Assembly (NCBI RefSeq): GCF_017353175.1
Contig: NZ_JAFMYW010000009.1
Coordinates: forward strand, 124,001-188,000
Source: Fibrella forsythiae
GTDB taxonomy: Bacteria > Bacteroidota > Bacteroidia > Cytophagales > Spirosomataceae
Direction of reading: 5' to 3'
DNA: 64,000 nt
Shown here: in pieces, positions 45,435 through 57,106 of the stretch
How positions within the stretch are numbered: the stretch's first letter is position 1
Layout: each line of letters opens with the position of its first letter
Translations under genes and position numbers: made by a program
Notes under the pieces: generated by a model
Seen by the model: the letters and a program-made list of their open reading frames with translations, nothing else
Told to the model about the DNA's origin: nothing
Databases searched by the model: none

Positions 45435-46268
45435 TCACAAATGACTACCACAATACTTGCAGAAAAGGGCATCGGCGTCGTGTCCGTATTGGCTACAGTT
45501 GGGACACGCCTGAGAGGTGACCTGCTTCGACTTCAGGGCAACCTGCGACAGCTCGGCGGTCACAATGCCGGTTGGTACGGCAATGATACCATACCCCATA
45601 ATCATCACCAGCGACGCCAGAGTTTTACCCAGCGGCGTTTGTGGCGACAGGTCGCCGTAGCCAACGGTAGTGAGCGTGACGATAGCCCAGTAAATACTGG
45701 TCGGAATACTGTCGAAACCGTGTTCTTCGCCTTCCACGATGTACATCATGGAGCCGATGATGACCACCAACAGGAGAACCGTCAGGATGAATACGCTGAT
45801 TTTCCGGCGGCTTGCGTGTAGCGCCCCCATCAGGGTGCTGGCCTCCGACAGGTATTCTGACAGTTTTAGAATCCTGAAAACGCGTAGTAATCGTAGAATT
45901 CGGATGGTGAACAGGTATTGCGTACCAGGTAGAAACAGGCTCAGGTACGTTGGCAGGAGCGCCAGTATGTCGACAAAGCCGAAGAAACTGGTGGTGTAGC
46001 GAAGCGGTTTTTCAACGCTTACCAACCGTAGCAGGTATTCGATGGTAAACAGGATCGTAAAGAACCATTCTATCCGGGTCAGTACGTCGCCGTAGCCAGT
46101 TCTGATGCTCGGCACGCTTTCCAGCATTACGGTGGTAACGCTGAGCAGAATGCTGGCAATCAGCCCAATATCGAAGGCTTTTCCGGCGGCGGTATCGGCT
46201 TCGAAAATGACTTCGTGTAAACGAGTGCGCCAGCCAGTTCGTGGTTTTTCAGGCGTAGAGGGAGACAT
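45435..46268 (-). CDS. Voltage-gated K+ channel-like protein with C-terminal zinc ribbon
   Basis: About 277 residues from the ATG at 46268 (MSPSTPEKPRTGW). Six helices include a charged S4 (FTIRILRLLRVFRILKLSEY), the pore helix and the K+ filter TVGYGD near residue 203. After S6 the cytoplasmic tail ends in a zinc ribbon, CPNC...CKYC (ACPNCSQYGHDADALFCKYC). The zinc tail is less usual and may sense metal or support assembly. The open frame to 46328 adds 20 residues that are not needed. It stands alone between EamA and the TolB-like gene. Confidence 0.88.
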   Translation of the reverse strand: MSPSTPEKPRTGWRTRLHEVIFEADTAAGKAFDIGLIASILLSVTTVMLESVPSIRTGYGDVLTRIEWFFTILFTIEYLLRLVSVEKPLRYTTSFFGFVDILALLPTYLSLFLPGTQYLFTIRILRLLRVFRILKLSEYLSEASTLMGALHASRRKISVFILTVLLLVVIIGSMMYIVEGEEHGFDSIPTSIYWAIVTLTTVGYGDLSPQTPLGKTLASLVMIMGYGIIAVPTGIVTAELSQVALKSKQVTSQACPNCSQYGHDADALFCKYCGSHL

Positions 46269-46342
46269 ACATAGTAATGATTGCTTGCTACTAGTAACCT
46301 GAAATGCCAGACCTAAGGTTTTGCGCAATGCACCTAGCCAAT

Positions 46343-47215
46343 CTATTCATCAACGACCACCGCCAGGTGATTGCCGTGTACGGCAATGCGGGAGAGCTTC
46401 TTGCGGGGTAGGTCAGCGGGTAGGGTTATGGCTTTCCACTGCTTTGTTTTTGGCGAAAAGGCCCACAGTTCAGAACCCCGACTTTCGAGCAACGTGCCGC
46501 TGGCCAGCCAGGCGTTGTAATGCTCGGACGTTGTCTCACTCGTGGCAATATCACTCACCTGATTCCGGACAGGATCGTATGACCGGACGAGCCACGCGTC
46601 GCCCACCTGCTGCACGAAACTGAACGCCCGCTGCCCCGGAACGCGGTGCAGTGAACGGCCGATCTGGCCCGCGATGACCGTGTCGCGGCCTGTTTTCCGG
46701 TTCAGGTAATGCATCGTGTTGGGCGTACCCAAGACGAATACCACCGCTTCATCAGCGTTGAGCCACGCCTGATAGCCGATCTTCCCCGTCTTCTTCGATT
46801 CCAGCAGTGACTCCGTCTTCTCGGTGTCAGTCAGATCGTAACTGACCAGATCCTGATCGCCGTTGGCTTTGCGCTGCACAATGCACGACAGATGCGTTTG
46901 GTCGGGTAGTACCGTCGGCGAAAACTCCGAATCGGGCGTGAGCGTGACGGGTGTTCGCGTCGCTTTGCGCAGGTCATACGACCAGATATCGGTCTGCCCC
47001 TCGGGCATCATAGCGGTGTAATACAGCAGCGGCTTTGTCGGGTGAAAAAACGGCTGATTGTCGTATCCCGGTTTGTTCGACACGTTGCGCGGATTCGACA
47101 GCGTGACGTTTCCGGCTTTTTCAGACAGGTCGAGCAGATATACCTCCGTCCCGTTTTGGGCATGTGCCGCTGTTATGGTCAACCAGAGCAGCAGGGTGAA
47201 GCAGGTTGTTTTCAT
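46343..47215 (-). CDS. Secreted TolB-like WD40/PD40 beta-propeller protein
   Basis: 290 residues with a signal peptide (MKTTCFTLLLWLTITAAHAQ). Blade motifs DNQPFFHPTKPLLYYTAMMP, GQTDIWSYDLRKATRTPVTL and TDSEFSP-like stretches (PDSEFSPTVLPDQTHLSCIV) are PD40 repeats. Periplasmic propellers of this type often sit beside hydrolases and act as binding or assembly modules. The function is not fixed by sequence. The repeat element at 47300-47445 separates it from the GH3 gene. Confidence 0.78.
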   Translation of the reverse strand: MKTTCFTLLLWLTITAAHAQNGTEVYLLDLSEKAGNVTLSNPRNVSNKPGYDNQPFFHPTKPLLYYTAMMPEGQTDIWSYDLRKATRTPVTLTPDSEFSPTVLPDQTHLSCIVQRKANGDQDLVSYDLTDTEKTESLLESKKTGKIGYQAWLNADEAVVFVLGTPNTMHYLNRKTGRDTVIAGQIGRSLHRVPGQRAFSFVQQVGDAWLVRSYDPVRNQVSDIATSETTSEHYNAWLASGTLLESRGSELWAFSPKTKQWKAITLPADLPRKKLSRIAVHGNHLAVVVDE

Positions 47216-47299
47216 GTGCGTGATGATGCGATTAGTTAAAGGTAGGAGGAATGTGGTTCCGTGGATAGGCTTCGCGCTTTAGGTTGCTTTTGCGTGCGT

Positions 47300-47445
47300 T
47301 GCTTCGCGCTGCGTACCCTTCGACTACGCGTCCCGGACAGGCTCAGGGTTACACCTCACATCCAAATGTTGATGACGAACTTGAATAGGATTGTCACCCT
47401 GAGCCTGTCCGGGACGCGTAGTCGAAGGACACGTAGCGCGAAGCC
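47300..47445. repeat. REP-like palindrome, copy D (expanded core)
   Basis: The left half from 47300 (GCTTCGCGCTGCGTACCCTT) runs through an enlarged core CGACTACGCGTCCCGGACAG and GCTCAGGGT. The right half at 47392-47445 mirrors it (TGTCACCCTGAGCCTGTCCG, GGACGCGTAGTCGAAGGACA, CGTAGCGCGAAGC). The shared loop word GATGACGAACTTGAATAGGA sits between. A 10-bp insertion CGCGTCCCGG type within both cores shows compensatory pairing. Confidence 0.88.
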
Positions 47446-47457
47446 ATACGCACAACC

Positions 47458-47493
47458 AAAAAAGCCGCGCTGGGGTCGACCGGCGCGGCTTTT
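47458..47493 (-). terminator. Intrinsic terminator of the GH3 gene
   Basis: On the minus strand AAAAGCCGCGCC pairs with GCGCGGCTTTT, followed by a T-rich run. It lies 22 bp after the GH3 stop codon. Confidence 0.85.
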
Positions 47494-47514
47494 CGATAAG
47501 CAACGTACCTGCGT

Positions 47515-49866
47515 TTATTTGCTGGCTAGTTTCGCTTTCTGCGTGTCTTTCTTGTACGTGGCGGTCCGGCTGTCGTGGATGACGCCTTTCCAGTTCAGGC
47601 CAAAGGCGAAATCGTAGGTATTGCCCTCCGAGTCGACATAGCATTTCATGTCTCTGGGTACGTCCTCAGCTTGTGCTTCCACCGTTTTCATGTCGGCAGG
47701 CATTTGCATCGGTAGCAGGCCCGATGGTTCGACTACCCCCGTCAGAATGTCCATGAGCGCCTGATCCTGCACGCTGAAATGGGCCAGAATCGCGTTCGAT
47801 TGCTTATCGAATTCGCTGAAAATCGTGGGGTTACTCATCTGAACGGCCACAATCACCGGCTTACCTTTCATCTTGGCGTAGGTCTCGGTTACCATCGTCA
47901 GGTCGCTACTATTGATGGTCTTGTTCGTTTTGCCGTCGTAGCTGCGGTTGGTGAACTTCTCCAGCGGATCGCCACCGCCGAGGCTTGGGTTGCGCGTACC
48001 CTGGGCTGTGTAGTCGCCGTATTGCAGGCTGATGGGTACGTACCCATTGCCGCCCGCTTTGGCGTCGGCACTGCTGTAACCGCCACCCGAATCCGGGCTG
48101 CGGATGAACGCCAGCGCGTAATCCGCTTCGTCTGGGTTGTCGGTCACCGTGAAGTACTTCTTCACAATGGCCAGATTGACCGGGTATTCGAGCTTCTCCG
48201 GCGTGTTCATACCGAGGAAATTGCGGCCGGCAGGCGTGAAGCGTTTCGGGATATACACTGTTTTGCCTTTCGTGAGGGGCAGGGCGTTGCCTTTGTTTTT
48301 CAGCATCACCACCGACTTCAACTGCGCCTGATAACCCGCATCCATAAACGCCGGCTTACCAACGATACCAGCTGTCGTCTCGGCATTCAGGTACGGATTC
48401 TCGAACAGCCCCACGCGGAAAATATTGGTCAGTAACCGCACCGCCGATTGTTCCATCCGGGTGCGCATGGCCTTTTCACCGAGGTCTTTCACACCCATCT
48501 GGTAGGCAGCAATCACCGGCGTGGCATCGTTGTTGCCGCCAAACTGATCGGCCCCCGCCATCAGGATTTTGTAGTGACGTTCGGCCACCGATAACTTCTC
48601 GACGCCCCACGATTTACCGGTCAGGAACACATCGACGGCCGTTTCGTCGGCAGTGATGTTCCAGTCGGTGCAGACCACGCCGTTGTAGCCGTATTTAGTG
48701 CGCAGCAGGTCGGTAATGATGTATTTGTTGTAGCTGTTGCCCACGTTTTCGCCGTTCTTTTTATCCTGACCCAGCGAGATCGTGTAATACGGCATCACGG
48801 CCGAGGCCATGCTCGTTTTGCCTGCCAGTTTGAACGCGCCTTCGGTAAACGGCAGGAAATGCGTGGCGAAATTGTTGCCTGGATAGACCGCGTATTTGCC
48901 ATAGCCATAGTGGGCATCGCGACCGGCCTCGCCCGAGCCGCCACCCGGCCAGTGTTTCACCATCGCGTTGACGCTCGTATAGCCCCAGCCGTCCTTGATC
49001 TCGTTGCTACCCGTAGAGGTCTGGAACCCGTCGATGTATGCGCGGGCGAGGTCGGTGGTCAGTTTTGGGTCTTCGCCAAAGGTGCCGCTGAACCGGTACC
49101 AGCGTGGGTCGGTAGCCAGGTCGATCTGGGGCGACAGGGCCGTGGCGATGCCCAGGGCGCGGTATTCCGTAGCGGCAATATGCCCGAACTGCTTCACCAC
49201 ATCGGGGTTGAAGGTCGCAGCTAATCCCAGCGAGCCGGGCCACATGGAAATGGTGCCACCTGCTCCGGCGTTGTATTCGGCATCCGCGCGGGTACCGTGG
49301 CGTGGATCCGAGCTGTTGTTGGCCGGAATTCCCAGGCCGAGCCCTTCTACCAGCGCCTGCGCGTTGTTGTTCCAGCCCGCCGCCACCGCCGGACTTTGCA
49401 CCGACGTCACCAGCACGTGCCGCACGTTGTCTTTGGTTAGAAATTCCTTTTGCTGATCAGACAGGTCGGTTGGTTTGGCACCGCTTTCGGCAAATACCTT
49501 CCCGCCATACGTACCGGCAAACGGCCCTGCCGGTGCCGACGGAATGGGCTGGTGTTTGCTGTACAACATCAGACCGGCAATCTGCTCGACGCTCATCTGC
49601 GACGCGAGGTCTTTGGCTCGAACAGCAACCGGCAAGCGCCAGTCTTCGTAGGCATCAAGTTTGCCGTTCTTGTTCAGGTCTTTAAACGCCAGCCCCTTGT
49701 CAATGATCAGCTTCACGCCGGAGGTGGTGGCGTAGCCCAGTGTCTGGCCACCTTTGTTGGTGACGGTCACGATAGTGCCGTTTTTCGATTCGGACCAGTT
49801 CTGTGCCTGACTCAACGGAGCCGCCAGCGTGCTGATGAGAAAAGCCGGTATAAATAGCTTGCGCAT
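47515..49866 (-). CDS. Secreted GH3 beta-glucosidase-like enzyme
   Basis: 783 residues with a signal peptide (MRKLFIPAFLISTLAAPLSQ). A Ca-binding EF-hand-like motif DLNKNGKLDAYEDW is near residue 65. The GH3 N-terminal barrel follows, with the nucleophile Asp in VVCTDWNIT near residue 401 and substrate motifs VNAMVKHWPGGGSGEAGRDA and SSDPRHGTRADA. The C-terminal alpha/beta sandwich is at about 510-740 (KSVVMLKNKGNALPL, PVIVAVQMSNPTIFSEFD). GH3 enzymes release terminal beta-linked sugars. It is divergent from the AraC gene at 50083 and may serve the phenolic-glycoside pathway to its right. Confidence 0.92.
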   Translation of the reverse strand: MRKLFIPAFLISTLAAPLSQAQNWSESKNGTIVTVTNKGGQTLGYATTSGVKLIIDKGLAFKDLNKNGKLDAYEDWRLPVAVRAKDLASQMSVEQIAGLMLYSKHQPIPSAPAGPFAGTYGGKVFAESGAKPTDLSDQQKEFLTKDNVRHVLVTSVQSPAVAAGWNNNAQALVEGLGLGIPANNSSDPRHGTRADAEYNAGAGGTISMWPGSLGLAATFNPDVVKQFGHIAATEYRALGIATALSPQIDLATDPRWYRFSGTFGEDPKLTTDLARAYIDGFQTSTGSNEIKDGWGYTSVNAMVKHWPGGGSGEAGRDAHYGYGKYAVYPGNNFATHFLPFTEGAFKLAGKTSMASAVMPYYTISLGQDKKNGENVGNSYNKYIITDLLRTKYGYNGVVCTDWNITADETAVDVFLTGKSWGVEKLSVAERHYKILMAGADQFGGNNDATPVIAAYQMGVKDLGEKAMRTRMEQSAVRLLTNIFRVGLFENPYLNAETTAGIVGKPAFMDAGYQAQLKSVVMLKNKGNALPLTKGKTVYIPKRFTPAGRNFLGMNTPEKLEYPVNLAIVKKYFTVTDNPDEADYALAFIRSPDSGGGYSSADAKAGGNGYVPISLQYGDYTAQGTRNPSLGGGDPLEKFTNRSYDGKTNKTINSSDLTMVTETYAKMKGKPVIVAVQMSNPTIFSEFDKQSNAILAHFSVQDQALMDILTGVVEPSGLLPMQMPADMKTVEAQAEDVPRDMKCYVDSEGNTYDFAFGLNWKGVIHDSRTATYKKDTQKAKLASK

Positions 49867-50082
49867 AGAGAAGAAGAGAGTGATGTTATTAGTCGGGTAT
49901 GTATAGCAACAGGATCAGATAGAGCCAATGGATTACTACGGATAGGTATAAAAGTACACCATCGCCTTGTTAACCCGTTTGAATGGATTGATTATGATTT
50001 TTGATGGCCTGCTTTTGATTGGTGATTAGTCGAGAATTAAGAAAGATTTTATACTATTTTACCCACAAATAGTGCTGAAGTC

Positions 50083-51024
50083 ATGAAAGTTGATTCCGTC
50101 CCCACCTTAACGCCCAACACGCTAGGCGACCATATATTTAAAACAACGGGCTGGCAGTCGATCCAGAATATAGCTGTCAACAATTTCCATATCAATCGGC
50201 TTGAGGATGTTCGCGAGGCGCTGAAATTCCCAACTGCCCCGCACCGGAAAACGGTTATCGATTTCATCCTGGTCACCCACGGCAGCATGATTCGTCGGCT
50301 GGGCCTGGATCGGTACGAAGTACCAGCCAACACGTTCGTCTTTCTGGCCGCCCATCAGATCAGCCTCGACGAATGGATGAGCGACGATATCCGGGGCTAT
50401 TACTGCCATTTCGACATCAGCCTGCTTACCAAGTACTGGCAAAAGCAGGACCTTGAACAGGATTTTCCGTTTCTCAAATTTCTGGGTAATCCACTCGTGA
50501 CGGTTGATAATGAAGTGTTTGCTAATGTATTACCCCTGGTAAAGCGTCTTGAAGTTGAGTTTCGGAAAAGCCGCGCCGAATCGACAGACCTCTTCCGGCT
50601 GTATCTGTTGACCCTGTTCACCGAGCTTAAAGCCAGTCTGCAATTAGCGTCTGACGGAAAAACGAGCTTACCCGAAAACATACCTCCGGGCCGGCTGGAC
50701 AATGCCGCCCTTCGTATTACTCAATTGTATAAGAAGGCCCTTACCCAGCAGATTCACGAGAAGCAGAGCGTTGCCGAATACGCCGAGTTACTGCATATAT
50801 CGCCCAATCATCTGAATAAATGCGTCAAAAAAGCAACGGGCAAATCGGCCCGGAATCTGCTGGACGATATCCTGCTACTTGAAGTAAAAGTGTTGCTGGC
50901 CCGCACTGATTTAAGCATCAGTGAGATTGCGTACCGGTTTGGTATCGAGGTTCCGGGGAATTTTGCTCGCTTCTTTCGGGCTAAAACGGGCAAAACACCC
51001 ACCGAGTATCGACTGATGGATTGA
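50083..51024 (+). CDS. AraC-family transcription regulator
   Basis: 313 residues. The N-terminal half carries a cupin-type ligand domain (FILVTHGSMIRRLGLDRYEV, DIRGYYCHFDISLL). The C-terminal double HTH starts near residue 220 (VAEYAELLHISPNHLNKCVK, EIAYRFGIEVPGNFARFFRA). It stands at the head of the plus-strand run of GH106, esterase and aromatic-catabolism genes and is the best candidate for their regulator. It is divergent from GH3 across a 216-bp gap. Confidence 0.9.
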   Translation: MKVDSVPTLTPNTLGDHIFKTTGWQSIQNIAVNNFHINRLEDVREALKFPTAPHRKTVIDFILVTHGSMIRRLGLDRYEVPANTFVFLAAHQISLDEWMSDDIRGYYCHFDISLLTKYWQKQDLEQDFPFLKFLGNPLVTVDNEVFANVLPLVKRLEVEFRKSRAESTDLFRLYLLTLFTELKASLQLASDGKTSLPENIPPGRLDNAALRITQLYKKALTQQIHEKQSVAEYAELLHISPNHLNKCVKKATGKSARNLLDDILLLEVKVLLARTDLSISEIAYRFGIEVPGNFARFFRAKTGKTPTEYRLMD

Positions 51025-51076
51025 TACTGATTGGCGGTAGCCTGATTCTGATAAAAAATTGCACTTACGGGGCAAG

Positions 51077-51084
51077 TATTTTTG
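51077..51084 (+). promoter_or_regulatory. -7 box (TATTTTTG) before the GH106-like gene
   Basis: TATTTTTG matches TAnnTTTG, 32 bp before the ATG at 51117. A clear TTTG 19 bp upstream is lacking, which suits a promoter that needs an activator such as the adjacent AraC protein. Confidence 0.5.
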
Positions 51085-51116
51085 CTTGATCTAAGCCTGC
51101 TTCTGCTCCGTAGTTC

Positions 51117-54464
<3,348 letters not shown>

Positions 54465-54477
54465 CCAGCTTACAATC

Positions 54478-55365
54478 ATGAGACTACGTGTCGACTATAT
54501 ACTGCTGTTTCTGCTCGTCGGGCAATTAGTGCAGGCGCAACAGGTTATTCGTCTCTATGAAGGAAAGGCCCCCGGCTCGGAAAGCTGGACCTGGAGCGAG
54601 GCTGAGAATACGACCAATATGTTCAAGAAACGGGTCGTCTATAACGTATCGAGCCCTACCATCACGGCCTATCTGCCCAGTCCCGACCGCGCCAACGGTA
54701 CTGCCGTGATCGTTGCACCCGGCGGTGCCTTTCATACGCTGTCGATCGATTCGGAAGGTATCGAGGTGGCGAAATGGCTCAATGAAAAAGGGGTGGCGGC
54801 CTTTGTGCTGAAGTACCGCGTCGTGCATAGCCTGACGAATGATCCTGTGGCCGAGCTGATGCCGAAAATGGCGGATTTCAAGGAGCTTGACGAAGAGAAT
54901 GCGCCCGTTATCCCGCTGGCCATTGCCGACGGAAAACGCGCCATCGAATACGTCAGGCAGCACGCCAAAGAGTTCGGGATTACGCCTAACCGCATCGGGC
55001 TGATGGGCTTTTCGGCGGGCGGCACCGTCACGATGGGCGTTGGCTTCGATTACACCGCCGCCAACCGCCCCGACTTTCTGGCCCCCATCTATCCGTACCT
55101 CGGCGAGATGGCCATTGCGAAACAGGTGGTCCCCGCCGATGCGCCGCCCCTGTTCGTCTGTGCTGCCTCCGACGATCAGCTGGGCCTCGCTCCGCATAGC
55201 ACCAAACTGTATACCGACTGGCTGACCGCTAAAAAATCAGCCGAACTGCACATCTACCTGAAAGGCGGGCACGGCTTCGGCATGCGCAAACAAAACCTCC
55301 CCACCGACACCTGGATCGACCGCTTCGGCGACTGGCTCAGTTTTACTGGATTTCTAAAGAAATGA
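54478..55365 (+). CDS. Secreted alpha/beta hydrolase (acetyl-xylan-esterase-like)
   Basis: 295 residues with a signal peptide (MRLRVDYILLFLLVGQLVQA). The fold is alpha/beta hydrolase: oxyanion region VIVAPGGAFHTLSIDSEG, nucleophile elbow MGFSAGGTVTMG near residue 182, then the acid in CAASDDQLGLAP and His in KGGHGFGMR. Close to the BD-FAE/AXE group of secreted esterases. It lies 13 bp after the GH106 gene, so the pair forms an operon that may de-esterify and de-rhamnosylate a plant compound. Confidence 0.85.
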   Translation: MRLRVDYILLFLLVGQLVQAQQVIRLYEGKAPGSESWTWSEAENTTNMFKKRVVYNVSSPTITAYLPSPDRANGTAVIVAPGGAFHTLSIDSEGIEVAKWLNEKGVAAFVLKYRVVHSLTNDPVAELMPKMADFKELDEENAPVIPLAIADGKRAIEYVRQHAKEFGITPNRIGLMGFSAGGTVTMGVGFDYTAANRPDFLAPIYPYLGEMAIAKQVVPADAPPLFVCAASDDQLGLAPHSTKLYTDWLTAKKSAELHIYLKGGHGFGMRKQNLPTDTWIDRFGDWLSFTGFLKK

Positions 55366-55407
55366 GTGTGGATTTATCGCTTCGCGTGCGGCCGAAACGT
55401 CGGACCG

Positions 55408-55490
55408 CCTTCGACAGGCTCAGGGTGACAACTCACTCAAGGTCGTCATGCACCTGCTTGAGTGAGTTGTCACCCTGAGCCTGTCGAAGG
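55408..55490. repeat. REP-like palindrome, copy E inside a heptad element
   Basis: Perfect 34-bp arms 55408-55441 and 55457-55490 with a 15-nt loop hold the core CCTTCGACAGGCTCAGGGTG. Outside it, TTATCGCTTCGCG lies on the left and GACGTGCGTCAGCAAC on the right. The heptad units GAGTGTG GATTTAT follow the stop codon on the far left, and an AATCC array follows on the right. The whole gap is one nested palindrome. Confidence 0.9.
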
Positions 55491-55505
55491 GACGTGCGTC
55501 AGCAA

Positions 55506-55554
55506 CAAATCCCAAATCCGATATCCCCAATCCGACATCCTATATCCCAAATCC
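55506..55554. repeat. Seven tandem heptads phased to a start codon
   Basis: Seven exact 7-bp units of the type NNNATCC (CAAATCC CAAATCC GATATCC, then CCAATCC GACATCC, then TATATCC CAAATCC) end one base before the ATG at 55556. Units vary at positions 1-3 but keep ATCC. No Shine-Dalgarno sequence is present in the array. Confidence 0.95.
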
Positions 55555-55555
55555 A

Positions 55556-56551
55556 ATGGCTAAGAATCCGCATTACCTATCGCAACTTGCTCATATTGAG
55601 ATTTATTCGCCCGACGTAGAAAAGTCCGTTCACTTCCTGCGCGACGTGGTCGGGCTCGACGAAACCGGCCGCGACGAAACCTCGGTCTACTTCCGGGCCT
55701 GGGGCGATTATTTCCATCATACCCTGAAAGTAACGCACCGCGAAACCAACGGCCTGGGCCACCTCGGCTGGCGGGCCGACAGTCCCGAAGCGCTGGAGGA
55801 ATGCGTGGTCTACCTGGAATCGATCGGGGCTGGCCTGGGTTGGGTCGACGGGGATCTGGGGCATGGCCGGGCCTACCGGTTTCAGTCGCCCGACGGACAC
55901 GTGCATGAGGTGTTCTGGGATGTGGTCTGGCTGCGCGAAACCGGCGAGCGGGGTAGCATCTACGCCGACCGCTACGCCAGCAACCGCCGGATTGGTGTTA
56001 ACCCCCGCCGGTTCGACCACATCACGTATATGGTCGCCAAATTCCAGTACCAGAAAGAAAAGGAATTCTGGAAGGGCATGGGCCTTAAAAACCCCGACGA
56101 AGTACGGATGAGCGACGAGATTCCGCCCATCGGTGGCCTGTGGACAATCGGCAACCTCTCGCACGACATAGCGGTATTCACCGACCCCAACATCGAAGGG
56201 CCAGGCACGGGTACGTTCAACCACATCGCCTGGAATTTCGACAGCCGCGAAGAGGTGCTGATCGCCCTGGATTACTTCCTCGAAAAAGGCTACAAAAGCG
56301 TGATGGGCGCGCCCACCCGCCACAAAGCCGACGAAGGGTTTTTTATCTACATCATCGAACCCGGCAGCGGCATTCTGTTTGAGTTTTACGCCTGCGCCCG
56401 CCTCATTTTCGCCCCCGATCACGGTCCCGACATTCACTACCTCAAAGACAACCCGAACGACGCCTGGGGCTCGGCCAACCCCTTCGCCGAAATGGGCAAA
56501 GGCAAGAAACTCGGCCTGACGGATGGCGTGGTGAAACCAATGGATGTATGA
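55556..56551 (+). CDS. Type I extradiol (catechol 2,3-) dioxygenase-like protein
   Basis: 331 residues in two VOC modules. The second module holds a full 2-His-1-Glu iron site: His in RRFDHITYMV, His in TFNHIAWNF and Glu in GILFEFYACAR. Such enzymes open catechol-type rings next to the diol using O2. The N-terminal module (LAHIEIYSPDVEKSVHFLRD) lacks the triad, as is usual. First gene of the catabolic operon. The substrate is unknown but should be a substituted catechol or heteroaromatic diol. Confidence 0.88.
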   Translation: MAKNPHYLSQLAHIEIYSPDVEKSVHFLRDVVGLDETGRDETSVYFRAWGDYFHHTLKVTHRETNGLGHLGWRADSPEALEECVVYLESIGAGLGWVDGDLGHGRAYRFQSPDGHVHEVFWDVVWLRETGERGSIYADRYASNRRIGVNPRRFDHITYMVAKFQYQKEKEFWKGMGLKNPDEVRMSDEIPPIGGLWTIGNLSHDIAVFTDPNIEGPGTGTFNHIAWNFDSREEVLIALDYFLEKGYKSVMGAPTRHKADEGFFIYIIEPGSGILFEFYACARLIFAPDHGPDIHYLKDNPNDAWGSANPFAEMGKGKKLGLTDGVVKPMDV

Positions 56552-56654
56552 TTTGGGATTTCGGATGTGGGATTTCGGATTTGTTGCTGACGCGTCAGCT
56601 TACGCCAGAATAAATCCCTAATCCCATACCCTCAATCCGAAATTCCACCTCCAA
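56550..56654. repeat. Inverted heptad element between dioxygenase and four-helix gene
   Basis: The left array of GATTTGG-type units runs from 56550 to 56584, and its first GA belongs to the TGA stop. The right array of AATCCSA-type units runs from 56613 to 56654. The loop has the palindrome GCTGACGCGTCAGC, a remnant of the REP flank. The whole gap is filled except for 7 bp before the ATG. Confidence 0.93.
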
Positions 56655-56661
56655 TATCATT

Positions 56662-57012
56662 ATGAATCAGAAAGTCTTGCAGGATAGGCTTAAGGTGTTT
56701 GCCATTGACATAGTCCGATTTGCAGAAGGTTTGCCTGAGTCGCTAGGGTTTAAAACGGTACGGAATCAGATCGTTCGGAGTGGGCCTTCCAGTGCTGCTA
56801 ATTACCGGGCTGCCTGCCGGGGAAAGTCGACGGCTGACTTTAAGCACAAGTTGGAAATAGTCGAAGAAGAGCTGGATGAAACCTTGTTTTGGCTGGAATT
56901 CACGGTCGGCCTCGACGAAACAAAACGCACCCTGATCGGCCCATTATGGAAAGAAGGAAATGAGTTATTGTCAATCATAGTCGCATCGATCAAATCAGTA
57001 AAACAAAAATGA
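56662..57012 (+). CDS. Four-helix bundle protein (23S rRNA intervening-sequence protein family)
   Basis: 116 residues with the TIGR02436 pattern: KVFAIDIVRFAEGLPESLGF, then NQIVRSGPSSAANYRAACRG and KLEIVEEELDETLFWLEFTV. The family is found inside 23S rRNA insertions and also alone in Bacteroidota genomes. Its function is unknown. Here it lies inside an enzyme operon and is flanked on both sides by heptad elements, which suggests it came in as a unit. Confidence 0.88.
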   Translation: MNQKVLQDRLKVFAIDIVRFAEGLPESLGFKTVRNQIVRSGPSSAANYRAACRGKSTADFKHKLEIVEEELDETLFWLEFTVGLDETKRTLIGPLWKEGNELLSIIVASIKSVKQK

Positions 57013-57106
57013 TATGGGATTAGGGATTGGTGCAATCGCACTCCGGCGTAAGCCGAACGCGGCCCGGCAATAAATCCCCAATCCGAAATCCCCAATCCCA
57101 AATCCC
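57011..57106. repeat. Inverted heptad element before the C-C hydrolase gene
   Basis: The left units GATATGG GATTAGG GATTGGT (57011-57031) begin inside the TGA stop. The right units AATCCCC AATCCGA AATCCCC AATCCCA and AATCCC (57073-57106) run directly into the ATG at 57107. The loop is about 41 nt and GC-rich. Confidence 0.93.
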
